Assembly (NCBI GenBank): GCA_004352715.1
Contig: SCFE01000044.1
Span: forward strand, 747,017 to 811,016
Length of the DNA: 64,000 bases
Source of the DNA: Hofstenia miamia
Taxonomy: Eukaryota > Xenacoelomorpha > Acoela
Direction of reading: 5' to 3'
The position numbers and the translations under genes were made by a program. Positions 1 to 11,839 of the stretch are shown piece by piece. The notes under the pieces were generated by a model that saw nothing but the letters and a program-made list of their open reading frames with translations, was not told where the DNA came from and searched no databases. Every line of letters begins with the position of its first letter. Position 1 is the first letter of the stretch.

Positions 1-174
1 ATGATTAGTCTGCTTGATCCGACTATCACGCTGACGCACATTAATGGATGACTCATTCACAGCCTATCAGAATTAATTTGAGAAGACAGTGTATCATGAT
101 CAAGTAATTCTAAGCCTTTGATATCTTTAACATTTTGTTTTACCTTGGTGCGCGATTTTATGGCCACCCTGTAT
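1..174 (+). mobile_element. Possible right end of a Tc1/mariner-like element, cut by the window edge
   Basis: GGCCACCCTGTATA at 162-175 has the look of a mariner/IS630 terminal inverted repeat followed by a TA target site. The sequence before it is less AT-rich than the following kilobase. No transposase frame is readable and the other end is outside the window. Confidence 0.3.
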
Positions 175-549
175 ATTAAATAAATTTGTGTGATAAGCCA
201 AAAATTAATTTGATCTTTTTCATAATTTTGCTTACTGTTCTGGCAACTTGGTATGCCAAATTTGTAATTTCATAATGTACTAAGAATATGTTGTGTATTC
301 AATACATAAATCAAATTATATATTTGAATATTGTTGTCATATTTATTATGCTATTAACAAAGTTGAAATATATTAGAAACGCCGTTAATTTACTCTCTAG
401 CAAAATAAAACCCTAGAAGTAACACATAAGTAAGGAATAAATATTTTCAATAGGAACGCGCTACTAATTTATACAGTATCATTTTTTTGTAGTGAGTTGT
501 TTCTTGTTAGTACGATTTTATAAGATATTACAGTAATTCGCTACTTTGG

Positions 550-584
<35 letters not shown>

Positions 585-1460
585 AAAAAAATCAAAAATG
601 TATTAAAATGTAAGAATTGATAAATATATTACTAAAAAGTACATGATTTATACTGAAATCAAAAAAATTAACACAATTCACAAACAACATAGATACATTA
701 TTTCTATTTAGTCCACTATTACTTACAGCATATTAAATAAATAACAAGCGTAAATTCCTTCAATTCAAAATTTACATATTTTACTAAATATCAAACACAA
801 TATGTTCATACATTAAATCTTATCTGTGCCAACCTATAATATATATTTATATATTTAAGTCTAAATTATATTACAAATTTATATTACAATGTAATATATT
901 AAAAAGTCATGCCGATTTAGTTTCAGTAGTTAAGACAGAGCAACTAAAAATGTGATAATTTAAGATTCAAGCAGATGCTTGCAAATAGAACTCACTTCAT
1001 CATTTTGATTACTAGATCATTTTTATATAAAGAACGGAATTGCAAAAAGCTTTTTTGAAATATTAAATTTGTGAAAAATTATAATATACTTGGTAAGCGA
1101 ATTTTCAAAATAATATACTCATGAATATTTGGACACCTTCAATTTATCTGTCAGATAAAAAAGTTACATTTGAGCAGAAGAGATTCTTTACGATTTAAAA
1201 AAGTATTATTTCAAAATTATACTTAACTTTAAAAGTTTAAATTTTTGTTAAATTTTTCAGATTTTTATGCTTATTGTTATCATTTAAAATCAAGACATTC
1301 ATTCAAAATTTCAGCAAATGTTGTATTTAATTTATTTATTGTATTACTGTTCTGCCCTTTGTTGGGCTTGTGTTAGTTTAAACAGCAATGTTTGAACTGA
1401 TTATCAATATAAATTTGATGTATTGCATATAAAAGTAATGCTAGAACAATCATGGGCTCC
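175..1460. other. AT-rich non-coding stretch
   Basis: I see no gene here. A (TA)n microsatellite lies at 551-582. The rest is AT-rich sequence without a readable domain or obvious terminal repeat. Confidence 0.6.
551..582. repeat. (TA)n microsatellite
   Basis: About 16 uninterrupted TA units. Confidence 0.95.
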
Positions 1461-1466
1461 ATAAAA

Positions 1467-1655
1467 TAACGTTGTTATGACCTAAAAATAGTGCTCTTTT
1501 ATTCAGAAAAAACAACCAAAAAGCAACCTAATGTGACGTTGTTGGAACAACGTTGTTTAGACCAGTCAAAAGGGTACCATTTCATCGTTAAAACAACCAT
1601 AAAAAAACAACTAAAAAACAATGTTGTTTAGACCAAAATTTGTTATCTGGGTAAA
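1467..1655. repeat. Repeat with GTTGTTTAGACC direct repeats
   Basis: The segment AACAACGTTGTTTAGACC near 1547 recurs as AACAATGTTGTTTAGACC near 1617, with further CAAC/GTTG palindromic pieces between. It probably belongs to an interspersed repeat. Its borders are not defined. Confidence 0.4.
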
Positions 1656-2391
1656 TCGTGTAGTCAAGACGTAAAAAATCTTGCATTCCACAAATTCCTG
1701 ACAAAGGCTGGTGAAAAAGTTGGAGCTGCGTTTTAAGGGGGTGATACATGGCCAAACCTCTAATCAAGCAAGCAAATAATTTTAATTGATCAGCAAACAT
1801 TTTGCAGTGAACATTATCAAACATTCATCAAACAAGCCATCAGACAAATGGCAAATATCTACTGGAATTTTTCGTTGATGGTTAACTAATTTACATTAAT
1901 TGATGTGCTTTGACCTGTGTTCATTTTTGATACAATTACTTATTAAACATGTATTTATTTACAGGATAATTATTTTCTGTCAATAAATTTATAATGATTC
2001 ATAAATGTTAATTGGTTTTGTGCATAAACACATGGAACCCCTGCAAAACATACAAAATAGCATTTTGCTATAGCACTAATTACGTAAACCATGCTTCACA
2101 ATACCAATGACAAGGAAAAGCATTTAAAGTAAGTTAATTAATTAATCACTGCCCTAGTTTAAAAATTTTTTAAAACTTTGCAGAAACTTCAATTTACATT
2201 AAAATCTTTGAAGAATTTGTAGATCTTTGAAGAAAAGTAATTTCTTACTTCAAGATCTTTAAGGATATGCAATTCTTGTATAAATTAAAGAAATTACAGA
2301 TCATTCTTTTATGTTGAATGGTTTACAGCTTTTAGTAGCATATGCTTCTAGGTTTACTTAGCAATGTAAAGTTTATTTATTATATTAAGAC

Positions 2392-3307
2392 CTCAATATC
2401 TAGGCTCCCCACAATAGGTACATAATTCTGTGCTCCAAATGCTTTAAATTTAATTTTGCTCTGGTGTTCTGGTGCATTATTTTCATGTTTTGTTACATTT
2501 TCCTTTGTTCTGAAACCAGACAAACATTTCAGGCAAAAAAATCAGTTTTCACAAGAATTAAAAAATCACAGATACATGTTTAAATTTGTGATTTCTAAAT
2601 AGTGGCTCTTATCATCTTCTTCTAATAGTAATAGATTGACTGTCTCTTGATATGAGCACAGAGACATGTACACTGGAACAAGGCAACAATCATTTAGGGA
2701 ATAGACATTTACATTTTTGGAATTCCAGCTCTCAAAAAGGCATATGTCATTAACTGATAGTGGGAATGTCAACCCAGAATAATTTAATTCAACAAGAAAC
2801 TTTTTCAACCACCTTATCTGATCATGGTGTTGAACTTCAGGGTGAAGGCAAGCTAGCATGCTATACACAAAACATATGTTGGATTGACTGGTTTTTGGAT
2901 TTACTAAGAATTTGTCTCTTTTAAGGTGGTCTGGGAGTGTAATGTCAAGTTGGATGGTATTTGGACACATGAAGCCTGACTGTGTTTATGCTTTTTAATA
3001 TAAAACGCCTCATGTTTGTATTAAAAATACAGATAATGTTTGCAATCTCGTCAACCATTTGAAAGAAATTGGTGTCATTTAATCCAAATCTAAACACTGA
3101 CACAGGGTAGGATGTTGGGTAAAGAACTGCAGTCTTTTCTTCTTTGTTTTCCTGTGGCTTGACGATTTCTATTTCATATCTTAAATAAATATTTGCAGAA
3201 TAATGTGTGGAAACCTCATTTGAAATTGTTTTAATTAATTGCTCATGATGGTTGGAGAAGACCTCAAATATATCAATCAAGTTGACATTATTTGACAGGT
3301 AGCTCAC
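2392..3307 (-). pseudogene. Polinton/Maverick-type DNA polymerase B, N-terminal part, broken
   Basis: Protein-primed family-B polymerase of large self-synthesising DNA transposons (related to virus polymerases). Read from 3307 downward, an open frame to 2945 carries the N-terminal region that precedes the polymerase proper, ending SINTVRLHVSKYHPT. After a frameshift near 2950-2970 a second frame to 2566 contains SNICFVYSMLACLHPE, VNVYSLND and NLLLLEEDDKSHYLE, the cysteine/histidine-rich pre-exonuclease region of these proteins. After another break come a zinc-finger-like FFCLKCLSGF...TKH (about 2465-2540) and VPIVGSLDIE (2392-2421), at the place of the exonuclease I D-x-E motif. The polymerase domain itself is missing. 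At least two frame breaks make it dead. Family recognised from memory of motif order, not from a search. Confidence 0.72.
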
Positions 3308-3689
3308 AAATGCTCCTCAACATATATTTTCTGTTCTGTGTATGGTATAATTGGTGTTGTTTGAAGCTGACTGTTGGGAAATCTCATTGACATGTTTTTT
3401 GTCTAGATGGTTATGTAGCACAGTCTTGTTTCCAAAATATGTTTCACTATAGAGGCAAAAATTTACTGTTGTTCACCTATATCTAGTCCATAAATGAGAG
3501 CTTACTTGCTGGGGTCTGGGGTGTTATATTTGCACAAACTGCAAAAATATTGAATCTTTGGTCTAAATAGATCATGTATTAGTAAATGATAAGGAAATAT
3601 CAATTTATATTTTTTGTCATAATGTGTAATTGGTTTTTAAAAATTATAACCATTAAACAGGCAGGGCATGAAAAATGTACATAAACACA

Positions 3690-4030
3690 TTGTGGGGAAA
3701 AATTGGCATTGAAACAATTAAAATACACATTCACCCAAAAAAGGGGTTGTTAGATAAAATTGGCATTGTAACATTTAAAAGATACATTCACCCAAAAAAG
3801 GGTATTAGATCAAATTGACAGTGTAAAATTAAATAAATTGAGTATTCACCCAAAAACTGGTATTATATAAGTTGACAAATGTAATGTAACAATTAAACAA
3901 TTTGAGTATTCACCCAAAAAAACAGGTAGTATATAAATTGAGAGCATAACAATTAAATAAATGAGTCATTCATTCATCCAAAATGGGTATCAGATAAAAT
4001 TGATAGTGTACTGTAAACATTTATAAAACA
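3690..4030. repeat. Imperfect tandem repeat, five units of about 60-75 bp
   Basis: Each unit carries a TATTCACCCAAAAA-like core followed by a G-rich GGTATTAGATAAAATTGA-like block. Cores occur near 3730, 3787, 3846, 3909 and 3974. Units diverge in length and sequence. Confidence 0.7.
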
Positions 4031-4989
4031 CATATTCAGTAAAAAAAATCAGATAATACATATGCATGTTTAAATGAAAATTACATTTAACAAATAAGCA
4101 AATGTTAATACTCTGTAAGATTATGGATTTAGAATGCCAAAAATAATAGAATATAATGTATGTTCAAAAGTAAAACATTTAAAGCATAACCACTGCATTG
4201 TGTAATGATTTAAATTATGCAGAGAGAGAGAACAATGATACATTCATATTTTATCTAGATTTAGAGGAAAAATAGGCTGAGAATAAAATCTGTTTTACAT
4301 AGATAATATCCAACTGTGAGAAAATTGAATATTTATTTCCATTCTTTCAAAGATTTGTTCTAGCATCAGTAATAATGATAATTTGTTTTTTGAAATACAT
4401 CTGCAAAGTAACATGGTTTTAAAATCTCATTAATTTAAAATCAGTAATTGTTTTTCACCAAATGAAAATTGTGCATGTGTTTTATTATTTTTCATAAAAA
4501 TAATTAAATAATGGCTAGGAAATTGATCTGTGAATAAAATTCATTTTTACATATACACACAATGTCTCTATAATAATAATCAAGAGAGTGTAAGTGTGAT
4601 AAATTGTTTATATCAATACCAACTTTTTAAATTTAAAAAAAAGTGAAAATATTGACACTTGTGCATTTTTTTCAAGAAATATTTTCAGCAATGTAATAAA
4701 ATAACTCATTTTTGAAATTTGTAACACAGTGTTTTAAAGCCTTATTAGTTTAAACATTAAACCTCTAATTGTTTTTCCAATGATATGAAAACCAAACATG
4801 TGTTTTATTAATTTTTAAAAATTAATGATTCATGAATAACACCAATTAAAAAAATTGTGTTTACCAGGTTTTTGAATTAAAAATGTTGACTGTATTTATT
4901 TATATGTAAAAACTTTTAACTTGTTTTGTAAAAATGCAAAAATGGCAAACACAATTTTCAAAATAAAAAAAGCATGCTATTTCATGTAC
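4031..4989. other. AT-rich stretch with no recognised gene
   Basis: Very AT-rich sequence with short homopolymer runs. I saw no domain, terminal repeat or RNA gene. Confidence 0.5.
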
Positions 4990-5537
4990 TCATGTGGTTG
5001 AAGTCATGTTTTCAGGCAATGTTACATTTTGAGTTTGAATGCTTGAAGATGTACTTGATTGTTGTACATCACTGGATCTAGTTTGTTCATATTCCTTAAA
5101 ATTCTGAGTCCACTTGTCAAAAATTTGAGATGGTGGATTGGCCTCTTCTGGTATATTGTTGAAGCTAAAAACATTTATTTAATAAGTGTAACACATACAA
5201 TAAAATAATTCATGAAGGTACAATATTATAATGAAAGGCAATGTAAAAACATTTGTTTAATAAAATTAAAAACATACATTACATATTTTTAAGATTATGA
5301 AAAATTCATGAATGTGTAATATAATGACTCAAAATTTAAAAATATTTGTTTAATAAATTGTGACATGGATAACACAGAATTTTAGATAGTGAAGAATTCT
5401 TGAATGTATAATATAATGACTTACATAGTTTTGTCAAAAGAGGTGTCTGAATCATCTTTGTATAAATTCTTTTCTATAATTTCTTAAAACTGGGAATTCC
5501 ACTCTGAGAGAAATTCAGATGGATTGTTGAAAGACAT
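4990..5537 (-). pseudogene. Small two-exon gene of unknown function with one in-frame stop
   Basis: Exon 1 is 5537-5425: ATG, then SFNNPSEFLSEWNSQF, an in-frame TAA, then EIIEKNLYKDDSDTSFDKT. It ends at a good GTAAGT donor after two bases of a codon. Exon 2 is 5164-4990: TGTTTTTAG acceptor, one base completing the split codon, then FNNIPEEANPPSQIFDKWTQ followed by a Ser/Gln/Thr-rich tail ending ENMTSTT and TGA. The phases fit, which is unlikely by chance. Product about 95 aa. The pieces NPSEFLSEWNSQF and NPPSQIFDKWTQNF resemble each other, so the protein may hold two copies of a short motif. I do not recognise the family. Its neighbours are transposon or virus-like genes, so it may be cargo of the same element as the polymerase relic. 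The TAA could also be a real end, with re-initiation unlikely. Confidence 0.55.
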
Positions 5538-6149
5538 TTTTAAAAGTAAACTGAATTGAAAATAAAACAGTCTAGTTTTAATGAAAAGCTAGGATAGAGT
5601 GATATTAAATATTTTTAAAAAAATCACTGTGCAAAAATAGAGTTTTGATTAGATTGGAAATAACTCTATTAGCCAATTAGTAATACCTGGAAAAGCTACA
5701 TAGCCAACTAGTAATGATTGACTAATCCAATTAGTGGAGTGTACAAATCTCAAGTGGGTTTCCCACTAATTGATTTTGGGGGAAACCTTAATGCAAATAC
5801 TTTTAACATAAGTACTTTGGCTGATTGACAGGTTCCTTGAGAAAACAAGACAGTTTGACCTAGGCTATTAGAATACAGTGCTAATTATTTTTTCCAGGTT
5901 TTTGAAAAATCCTGGGCAGAGGGTGCACTAAAATTTAAAATTTAAATTTTAACATGACAGAAATCCACTTGTCTTTGTTTGACATTTGTAAATATACATT
6001 TCAAATTTTTTGAATATATAATAAGCCTGGTATTACTATCATTAAATATTACCATATATAGTCATTTTTTAAAGGAATGAAATTAGCCAATCATAAATCT
6101 CATGAGCCTATAAATTTTATAGATATTTTAAACAAATATTCACAAATTT

Positions 6150-6607
6150 TTGGAGTTGCAGTTGTACTCAGTTTTTGAATCAAGTTTTGTCAGTGCACTA
6201 CAAAAATTCATAATATTAGAAGACCAGATGTGTATGTTAAAAAATATTTATAAACTATTGAATTACAAATACATTGTGCTTTCAAACAACAAAATTTTAC
6301 ACATTCAATTTCACCCATCAGAAAGTCAGTGCACATTTGACAAATGTTGGAATATTGATGGAAATAACCAGTTTGATATATCAGGTTTTAAAAAAGTATG
6401 TAGAAATTCCCACATACATTCCCAGCATGGGAAATATTAAAATCAAACACTGATAAAATATACAAAGATGAATTTCCAATAGACTTTGCAGTTTTGCACA
6501 TTTTTACCTTATTAGAAGAATGTGGAAGAAATAAAAACAAAAGTGTAAGACTCCTTCTTAAACAAGGACATTATTTAGAATTCTGTATAATTGATGATAA
6601 TCTTTAA
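6150..6607 (+). pseudogene. ORF family A, copy 1 (unknown function, frameshifted)
   Basis: An open frame from 6150 to about 6420 (MELQLYSVFESSFVSALQKF at its start, DISGFKKVCRNS near the end) continues after a frameshift near 6400-6440 in another frame to the stop at 6605-6607, with IDFAVLHIFTLLEE and LLKQGHYLEFCIIDDNL. The same sequence reappears at 12595-12822, so it is a real protein-coding family. I recognise no domain. The 3' flank (about 6568-6770) is repeated three more times downstream (7985-8620). Confidence 0.55.
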
Positions 6608-6790
6608 ATAAATAAAATGTAGCTAGTTGAGTATTTATCATTTTCCATACATACATGTATACATCTATTTAAATAATAATAATGTTCAAGAAATACTAGC
6701 ACATAGATATAATTAATTACACTATAACACAGTGGTAAATTACATTGTTGAACACTCTAATTTTTCAATTTAAAACATTAGCAAATTTAT
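6568..6790 (+). repeat. 3' end of family A and its flank, repeated downstream
   Basis: The block from ACATTATTTAGAATTCTGTA through ATAACACAGTGGTAAATTAC recurs near 8064-8290, 8380-8490 and 8566-8616 in the same orientation. Confidence 0.75.
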
Positions 6791-7095
6791 ATAGCCAAAA
6801 ATAATTTTACTCTAAAAATTAACACATGTTAGCTAATAATCAGTTATTTTGAGTTAAAACATTAGTAAATTCTTATACCATAAATATTTTTTGTTTAAAA
6901 ATAACATGAGTTAACTAAGCATTGTATTGTGCTAGCATCAACTAGTGGATTTTAAATCATTCTTGGCCAAAAATTATTGGTTTCCAGCATCCTGATCTTC
7001 CAGCATTTATTGGTTCTTATTTTTTTATTAGGCAGCTTGAGTTTTGGTGGGGATAAACCAGTGAAAACTCCCAGTTTATCATCAGATCTTTTAAA

Positions 7096-7440
7096 ATGCC
7101 TTCACACAAAGCTGAAACTACAAATTTCATGTCAATGCAGCCAAGAGTATGCCAATGGTTGGACAAAGTTAAAAATCCCATAAAATTAATTAAAGTGGAG
7201 GACATTAATGTCAATGAATGACAGACAATGATGCATGTTAAAAGAGTTCAAACACAGTATGGTGAAGGAATATGAGTAGATGTAGATAGGAATGAGTTTT
7301 CCTATTTACCCAGATGTTATTGCCAGGTGATTGATAAAGGAGATGAGAGCAATCTTGTTGGTAGTATGGTTCAACTATCAGAGAAGCCAGAAGGGGTCAA
7401 TGGTAAATGCCATCCTTGTCTTCATTTTGTGTCAAACTGA
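7096..7440 (+). pseudogene. ORF family B, copy 1 (unknown function, two in-frame stops)
   Basis: One 115-codon frame opens with ATG at 7096 and contains QWLDKVKNPIKLIKVEDINV, an in-frame TGA, HVKRVQTQYGEGI, a second TGA, VDVDRNEFSYLPRCYCQVID, and ends HPCLHFVSN. The order 'TxYG... hydrophobic/acidic ... LPxR' matches a small protein seen in repeated animal elements that I know only as uncharacterised. A second copy lies at 8790-9351 on the other strand. It overlaps spurious frames that are better ignored. Confidence 0.5.
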
Positions 7441-7984
7441 CTTTTTAGACTGACTTTTTAGTGTTGTGTATAATAAAAAATACTAGTTGGGAATATATAT
7501 AATATACCACTTTCCTCATATCACAATCTTCACTATAATTAAATTAGCTAGAACCTTTGGTAATTAGCAACATTTAAAATTGATTATTCATGTATTTCTC
7601 CATCTTTTATATCTTGTTAGAATATTGAATTGGTAATATTCACAATTGCATGCATAAGTTAATAACCTTAAATGAAAATTCATATTAGCATTTATTGTAA
7701 TTAGTGATAATTTAAATGTTACATGTAATTTCAACTAAATTCATTCATATACACTATTTCCATTTTTTTGAAAAAAATTAACACAAATCTCTCAATATTA
7801 TTACAATTTAGAAATAATGAATAGAAGTATTAAACCCAATACTTATTTCATGAAATATATGTTAAATAGAAAAATTATCATTTGTTAATAATTACAATAC
7901 AGAATATGCTTACACCTTCATCATGGGTTAGAATATCAAATAGTAGAAAATTCATTATTTTCATGTTAAAATTCAGTAAAAAAA
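7441..7984. other. AT-rich stretch with no recognised gene
   Basis: No readable domain or repeat structure. It lies between family B copy 1 and the family A tail repeats. Confidence 0.5.
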
Positions 7985-8620
7985 TTGCCTTTGCTTTAAT
8001 TACAAAAACAAAAATATGCTCCTTGCATTTACTACAAGTAACAATATCAAAATAGTAAACATGAACATTATTTTGAATTCTATATATTTGATGATAATCT
8101 TTAAATAAGTAAAATGTAGCTAGTTGAGTATTTATCATTTTTCATACATATATACATACATACATGTATACATCTATTTAAATAATAATAAAGTTTAAGA
8201 AATACTAGCATGTAGATATAATTAATTAAACTATAACACAGTGGTAATTTACATTGGTGAACACTAAAATTTTTCAATTTAAAACATTAGCAAATTCATA
8301 TAACCATAAATAATTTTGCTCTAAAAATTAACACATTTTTGCATTTATTACAATTTACAATATCAAAATAGTAAACACTGACATTATTTAGAATTCTGTA
8401 TAGTTGATGACAATCTTTAAATAAATAAAATGTTCTAGTTGAGTATTTATCATTTTTCATACATACATACATGTATACATTTATTTAAATTATAATTTAA
8501 TTACAAAAACAAAAATACACTTTTTGCATTTATTACAAGTTACAATATCAAAATAGTAAACACAGACATTATTTAGAATTCTGTATAGTTGATGATAATC
8601 TTTAAATAAATAAAATTACA
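7985..8620 (+). repeat. Tandem array of three family A tail units
   Basis: Units begin near 7990, 8335 and 8497 with a TTGCATTTATTACAAGTTAC-like stretch and AATATCAAAATAGTAAACA. Each is followed by the GAATTCTGTA...GATGATAATCTTTAAATAAA tail of ORF family A. Unit length varies from about 160 to 340 bp. Confidence 0.75.
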
Positions 8621-8789
8621 GGAAATTCTACAGAATGTATAAAGGACTATTTTAAATTTGTATGCTGAATGAACATTCATCAACAATGAGGTATATTATT
8701 ATTGCCATTTACTAATATTAATCAATGTAAATTTAAAAATTTTGTTGTAAAACCATTGTAACTAATAATAATTAACAATTTTACTAGCA

Positions 8790-9351
8790 TTATTTTTTAT
8801 AAACTGGTACATGTAGAAAGAGATGGAAAAAGCAAAAACATATTATTATTTTACTAAAGTCTAATACAATATGATTTACAATACCATCAGTCCTGATTTC
8901 CATGTCATTGTTGCAGAATATTTTTTTAATTACCAGAGTCTTGTAATTCTCACCCAATGCATTGACATAGTGTTTAGATAGAAAATAGTAAAAACCATTG
9001 TCAAGTCTCATCTTTACTGCAACACCATATCTTGTGTTGAACTGAACAATGTCCTCAATTGTTAGCCAGAGTTTTTTCAGTAGTTCAAGCAGGGCTCACA
9101 CTTGAAGAATACAGGTTGATGATTGGGAATTAACATCATTTAAGAGTTGTAAAACATTATCATCTTTGCTTGTGTTGGAGATGGGGAAGACTATAAGGTG
9201 TCTTCACTTGTGTTGAGTCTTGTGTTTGGCACAGGCAGTTTAGACATCATCTCATGTGTTAGCATGTTATAACCATGCAAAAGTTGTTGGGTTTTGCATA
9301 GTTCATCAAATAGGCTACCCAATGAGCTGGATGCTAGTGTTTCAACAACCA
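8790..9351 (-). pseudogene. ORF family B, copy 2 (unknown function, broken)
   Basis: Read from 9351 downward: ATG then VVETLASSSLGSLFDELCKT with an open stretch to a stop near 9190. After breaks comes LWLTIEDIVQFNTRYGVAV, KMRLDNGFYYFLSKHYVNAL and ENYKTLVIKKIF. IEDIVQFNTRYG...YFLSKHYVN aligns with VEDINV...VQTQYG...YLPRCYCQV of the copy at 7096-7440. The longer N-terminal part is not visible in the other copy. Confidence 0.45.
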
Positions 9352-10080
9352 TTTGTCAGTAAGAATAAGAAGGTCAAGATTGTGTAGAAGAAAATAATGA
9401 TTTTATCTGATGAAATGAGGTGAATATATAGATTAACCAGCCAATGGAAATACATAGGAAATTATGAGAAATATTCAACATGATATGATAAATGTGTTAA
9501 TGACATATATTAACGAAAACAAAATGCAGCTTTTTACATGTAATGTTAGTAACATGTTAAACATTGTACACTGTAAGCATTTGAACTGTCAGGAATTTTA
9601 TGGATAAATTAGCCAGCAATTCATTATCACAAATGTGGTGTAAACCCAATGTATTATACAAAAACATCCATGGTAAACGTGAAAAATGTGTGATATAGCC
9701 AGGTATATTAACAAAAATGTGTAATGAAATTAGCCATATAAATCAGTCACTATAGCAAAACATGTGATTGTAAACTAAAATGGCTCTAACATGTTAATGA
9801 ATCATTGTAAAAATCAATCACCTCTGTCAATGTCAAAAAAATGAATCATGCCATAAATATCACAAATCACTAATTAAAATGTTCCTTGAAATCAATTAGT
9901 CAGGACATTTAATATTGTCAACTATGTGAATCACTAATTAAACCACTACTTGATATCACTGAGTCAGCAGAGGACAAAAGGTCAAATTTGGACCAGTGAT
10001 CTCTTTTATGTATGTTACTGATCAGCTTTTATTCTGCATCCCATTTAGTCCAGTTCACCTTTGTTTCCTCAGCTTGTTCA
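9352..10080. other. AT-rich stretch with no recognised gene
   Basis: Contains a loose repetition of TCACTAATTAAA and GTCAG near 9868-9965, but nothing I can assign. Confidence 0.45.
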
Positions 10081-11732
10081 CTCCTAAGGCAGTTTCTCTT
10101 TTTGCTCTTTTTACAGCAATTTTCTGTAACTCAGGAGTGATTGAGCCAAAATTGGGCCACCATTTGTGAGAGGAAATTGTTTTAGCTGAATTTTATACTT
10201 AGTGGTAACCAAATGTTCCTTCTTTTTGTCTGAATTTAGAAAGTTGTTGCATGCACTTTGTTTGATCATTAACATTTGGGTAATATTTTTCTACCACATC
10301 AAAAATTCACTCATAACACTCTCTTTCATTCCCTGTGAAAATTCTAGAAAAGTGTAATCTGGATCCAGTACAAATCTAGTACTGTGTAGCTTTTCGTGGA
10401 ATAAAGCCCAGACATTATTGAAGGCATCCAAAATTTTTGATTTTTCTGTTCTAATAAAATTTTGAGTTTGGACATTGAGAATTTGACCTAATTTGAGTGC
10501 TTTGAAGTATATTTTCCCAAGATATGGAATACCTTATCTGTTAATCACAGTAACATTACAACTGGTTCAAAAATAGACAAAACCTCTTTCAACCCCCACC
10601 ATGCCTCATCCATAATGCATGTTTGCATAACCTGGACAGCTTCTGAATTCTTAGAATTTTTTTACAAATTCAACCAATTTGCAGTTGACAACTGCGTTGT
10701 GGAGACACTGTTTTCATTGGGTTTGAGGAGCTGCAGCTTAGAGTGCTCATAGAATATACTCATTGTTGGATGATAGTTGATATAAAGTGCACTATTTCCT
10801 TTCCCTTCTTACAATTTTCATCAACCCATGGGATAGCTTTTGGAAAATCTTCCAACTGTAATTCCAGATAGTGAGTTCCACAAGCTTCCAGGGTGATATG
10901 ATCAAATTTTTTCTGAACAAATAACCCACTGGCCTTGCAGTTTGCTGAATTATCAATGACAATCTGTACCACATTCTTTGATCTGATTTTCAGCATTTCT
11001 TTGATGAGAATACTCGATGTATATTGGGCGCTTTGGTAGATAATGTGGTTTTCTGTGATCCCAAGAAAATGTCATTTTTGGGTATTAATTAATTAGTAGT
11101 CTCTTTTGAGTGTTGGTGCATTGAAGCAATTGTACAGCCCTGTAATTTTCAAATCTTTGTAAATTCCACACATTTCAGCTTTGATGGAAGAGTATTCACA
11201 GTCCAAAAGAGGCCTGGTTAAGATTTCTGCATAGGAGGTTTGAAGGATGACCCATGGTCAGTTATTGTCTTAAGGGCTTCTTTGAATTCCTTATTGTGGA
11301 TAACATTAAATTAAATATCTCCTGAAAAGAATCCCCCAAGCAAATTTTTGGTGTACAGCTTGTAGGTCTCTTCAAGAAGAACACCAGTTATTTGGTAGTT
11401 GTACTTGACTTTTCTTAAGTAACAGTGGGGCTGTAATGATGTCCAATGCTCTTTGCTGTTGCTTCTTTTCTAATTCAGTTTTCTGTTGATTTTCTAATGA
11501 TTTAATTTCCATGTAACCATTTGGAGGTGCCATTTGACATTTTCCCACTGCTGTATTCTCAGTAAAATTGGCCTGAATTTGACTGGCAGATCCATCATAA
11601 GTGCATTTGCAGAATAAGGAAGTCCATTTTTTCAGGGCAGGAGAACTGTCAGTAGAAGAATTGATTAAAGAAACAAATTTCCATTCAGGTCCTTTATCCC
11701 TCATTTCACTGAAATAAAATTCAAGCCCAAGA
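10081..11732 (-). pseudogene. hAT transposase relic, BED finger plus DUF659 type
   Basis: Three hAT landmarks lie in the right order on the minus strand. Near 11732-11510 is a BED-like N-terminus: MRDKGPEWKFVSLI, KWTSLFCKCTYDGSASQIQA, GKCQMAPPNGYMEI. At 10996-10760 is a DUF659 core: VVQIVIDNSANCKASGLF, ACGTHYLELQLEDF. Near 10180-10085 is the C-terminal dimerisation region: HKWWPNFGSITPELQKIAV. Between them the frame is broken by stops and shifts. I did not find terminal inverted repeats or a target-site duplication, so the element borders are unknown. Confidence 0.72.
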
Positions 11733-11839
11733 TAAGATAAGCTGTAAAAATATTTTAAGGTGAGTAAACTTAATAGGCCTACATGTAAAATTACCAAAAG
11801 AATGATGATCATGAAATGCACAAACAAGACAGTCACAAA

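Noticed and set aside
3690-4030. Possible CRISPR-like array of spaced TTCACCCAAAAA repeats
   Set aside because: Units are imperfect, spacers are themselves similar, and the genome is animal; it is an ordinary degenerate tandem repeat.
11372-11836. 154-codon minus-strand frame as a separate membrane protein
   Set aside because: The hydrophobic start is AT-rich read-through; the real content is the BED-like N-terminus of the hAT transposase relic.
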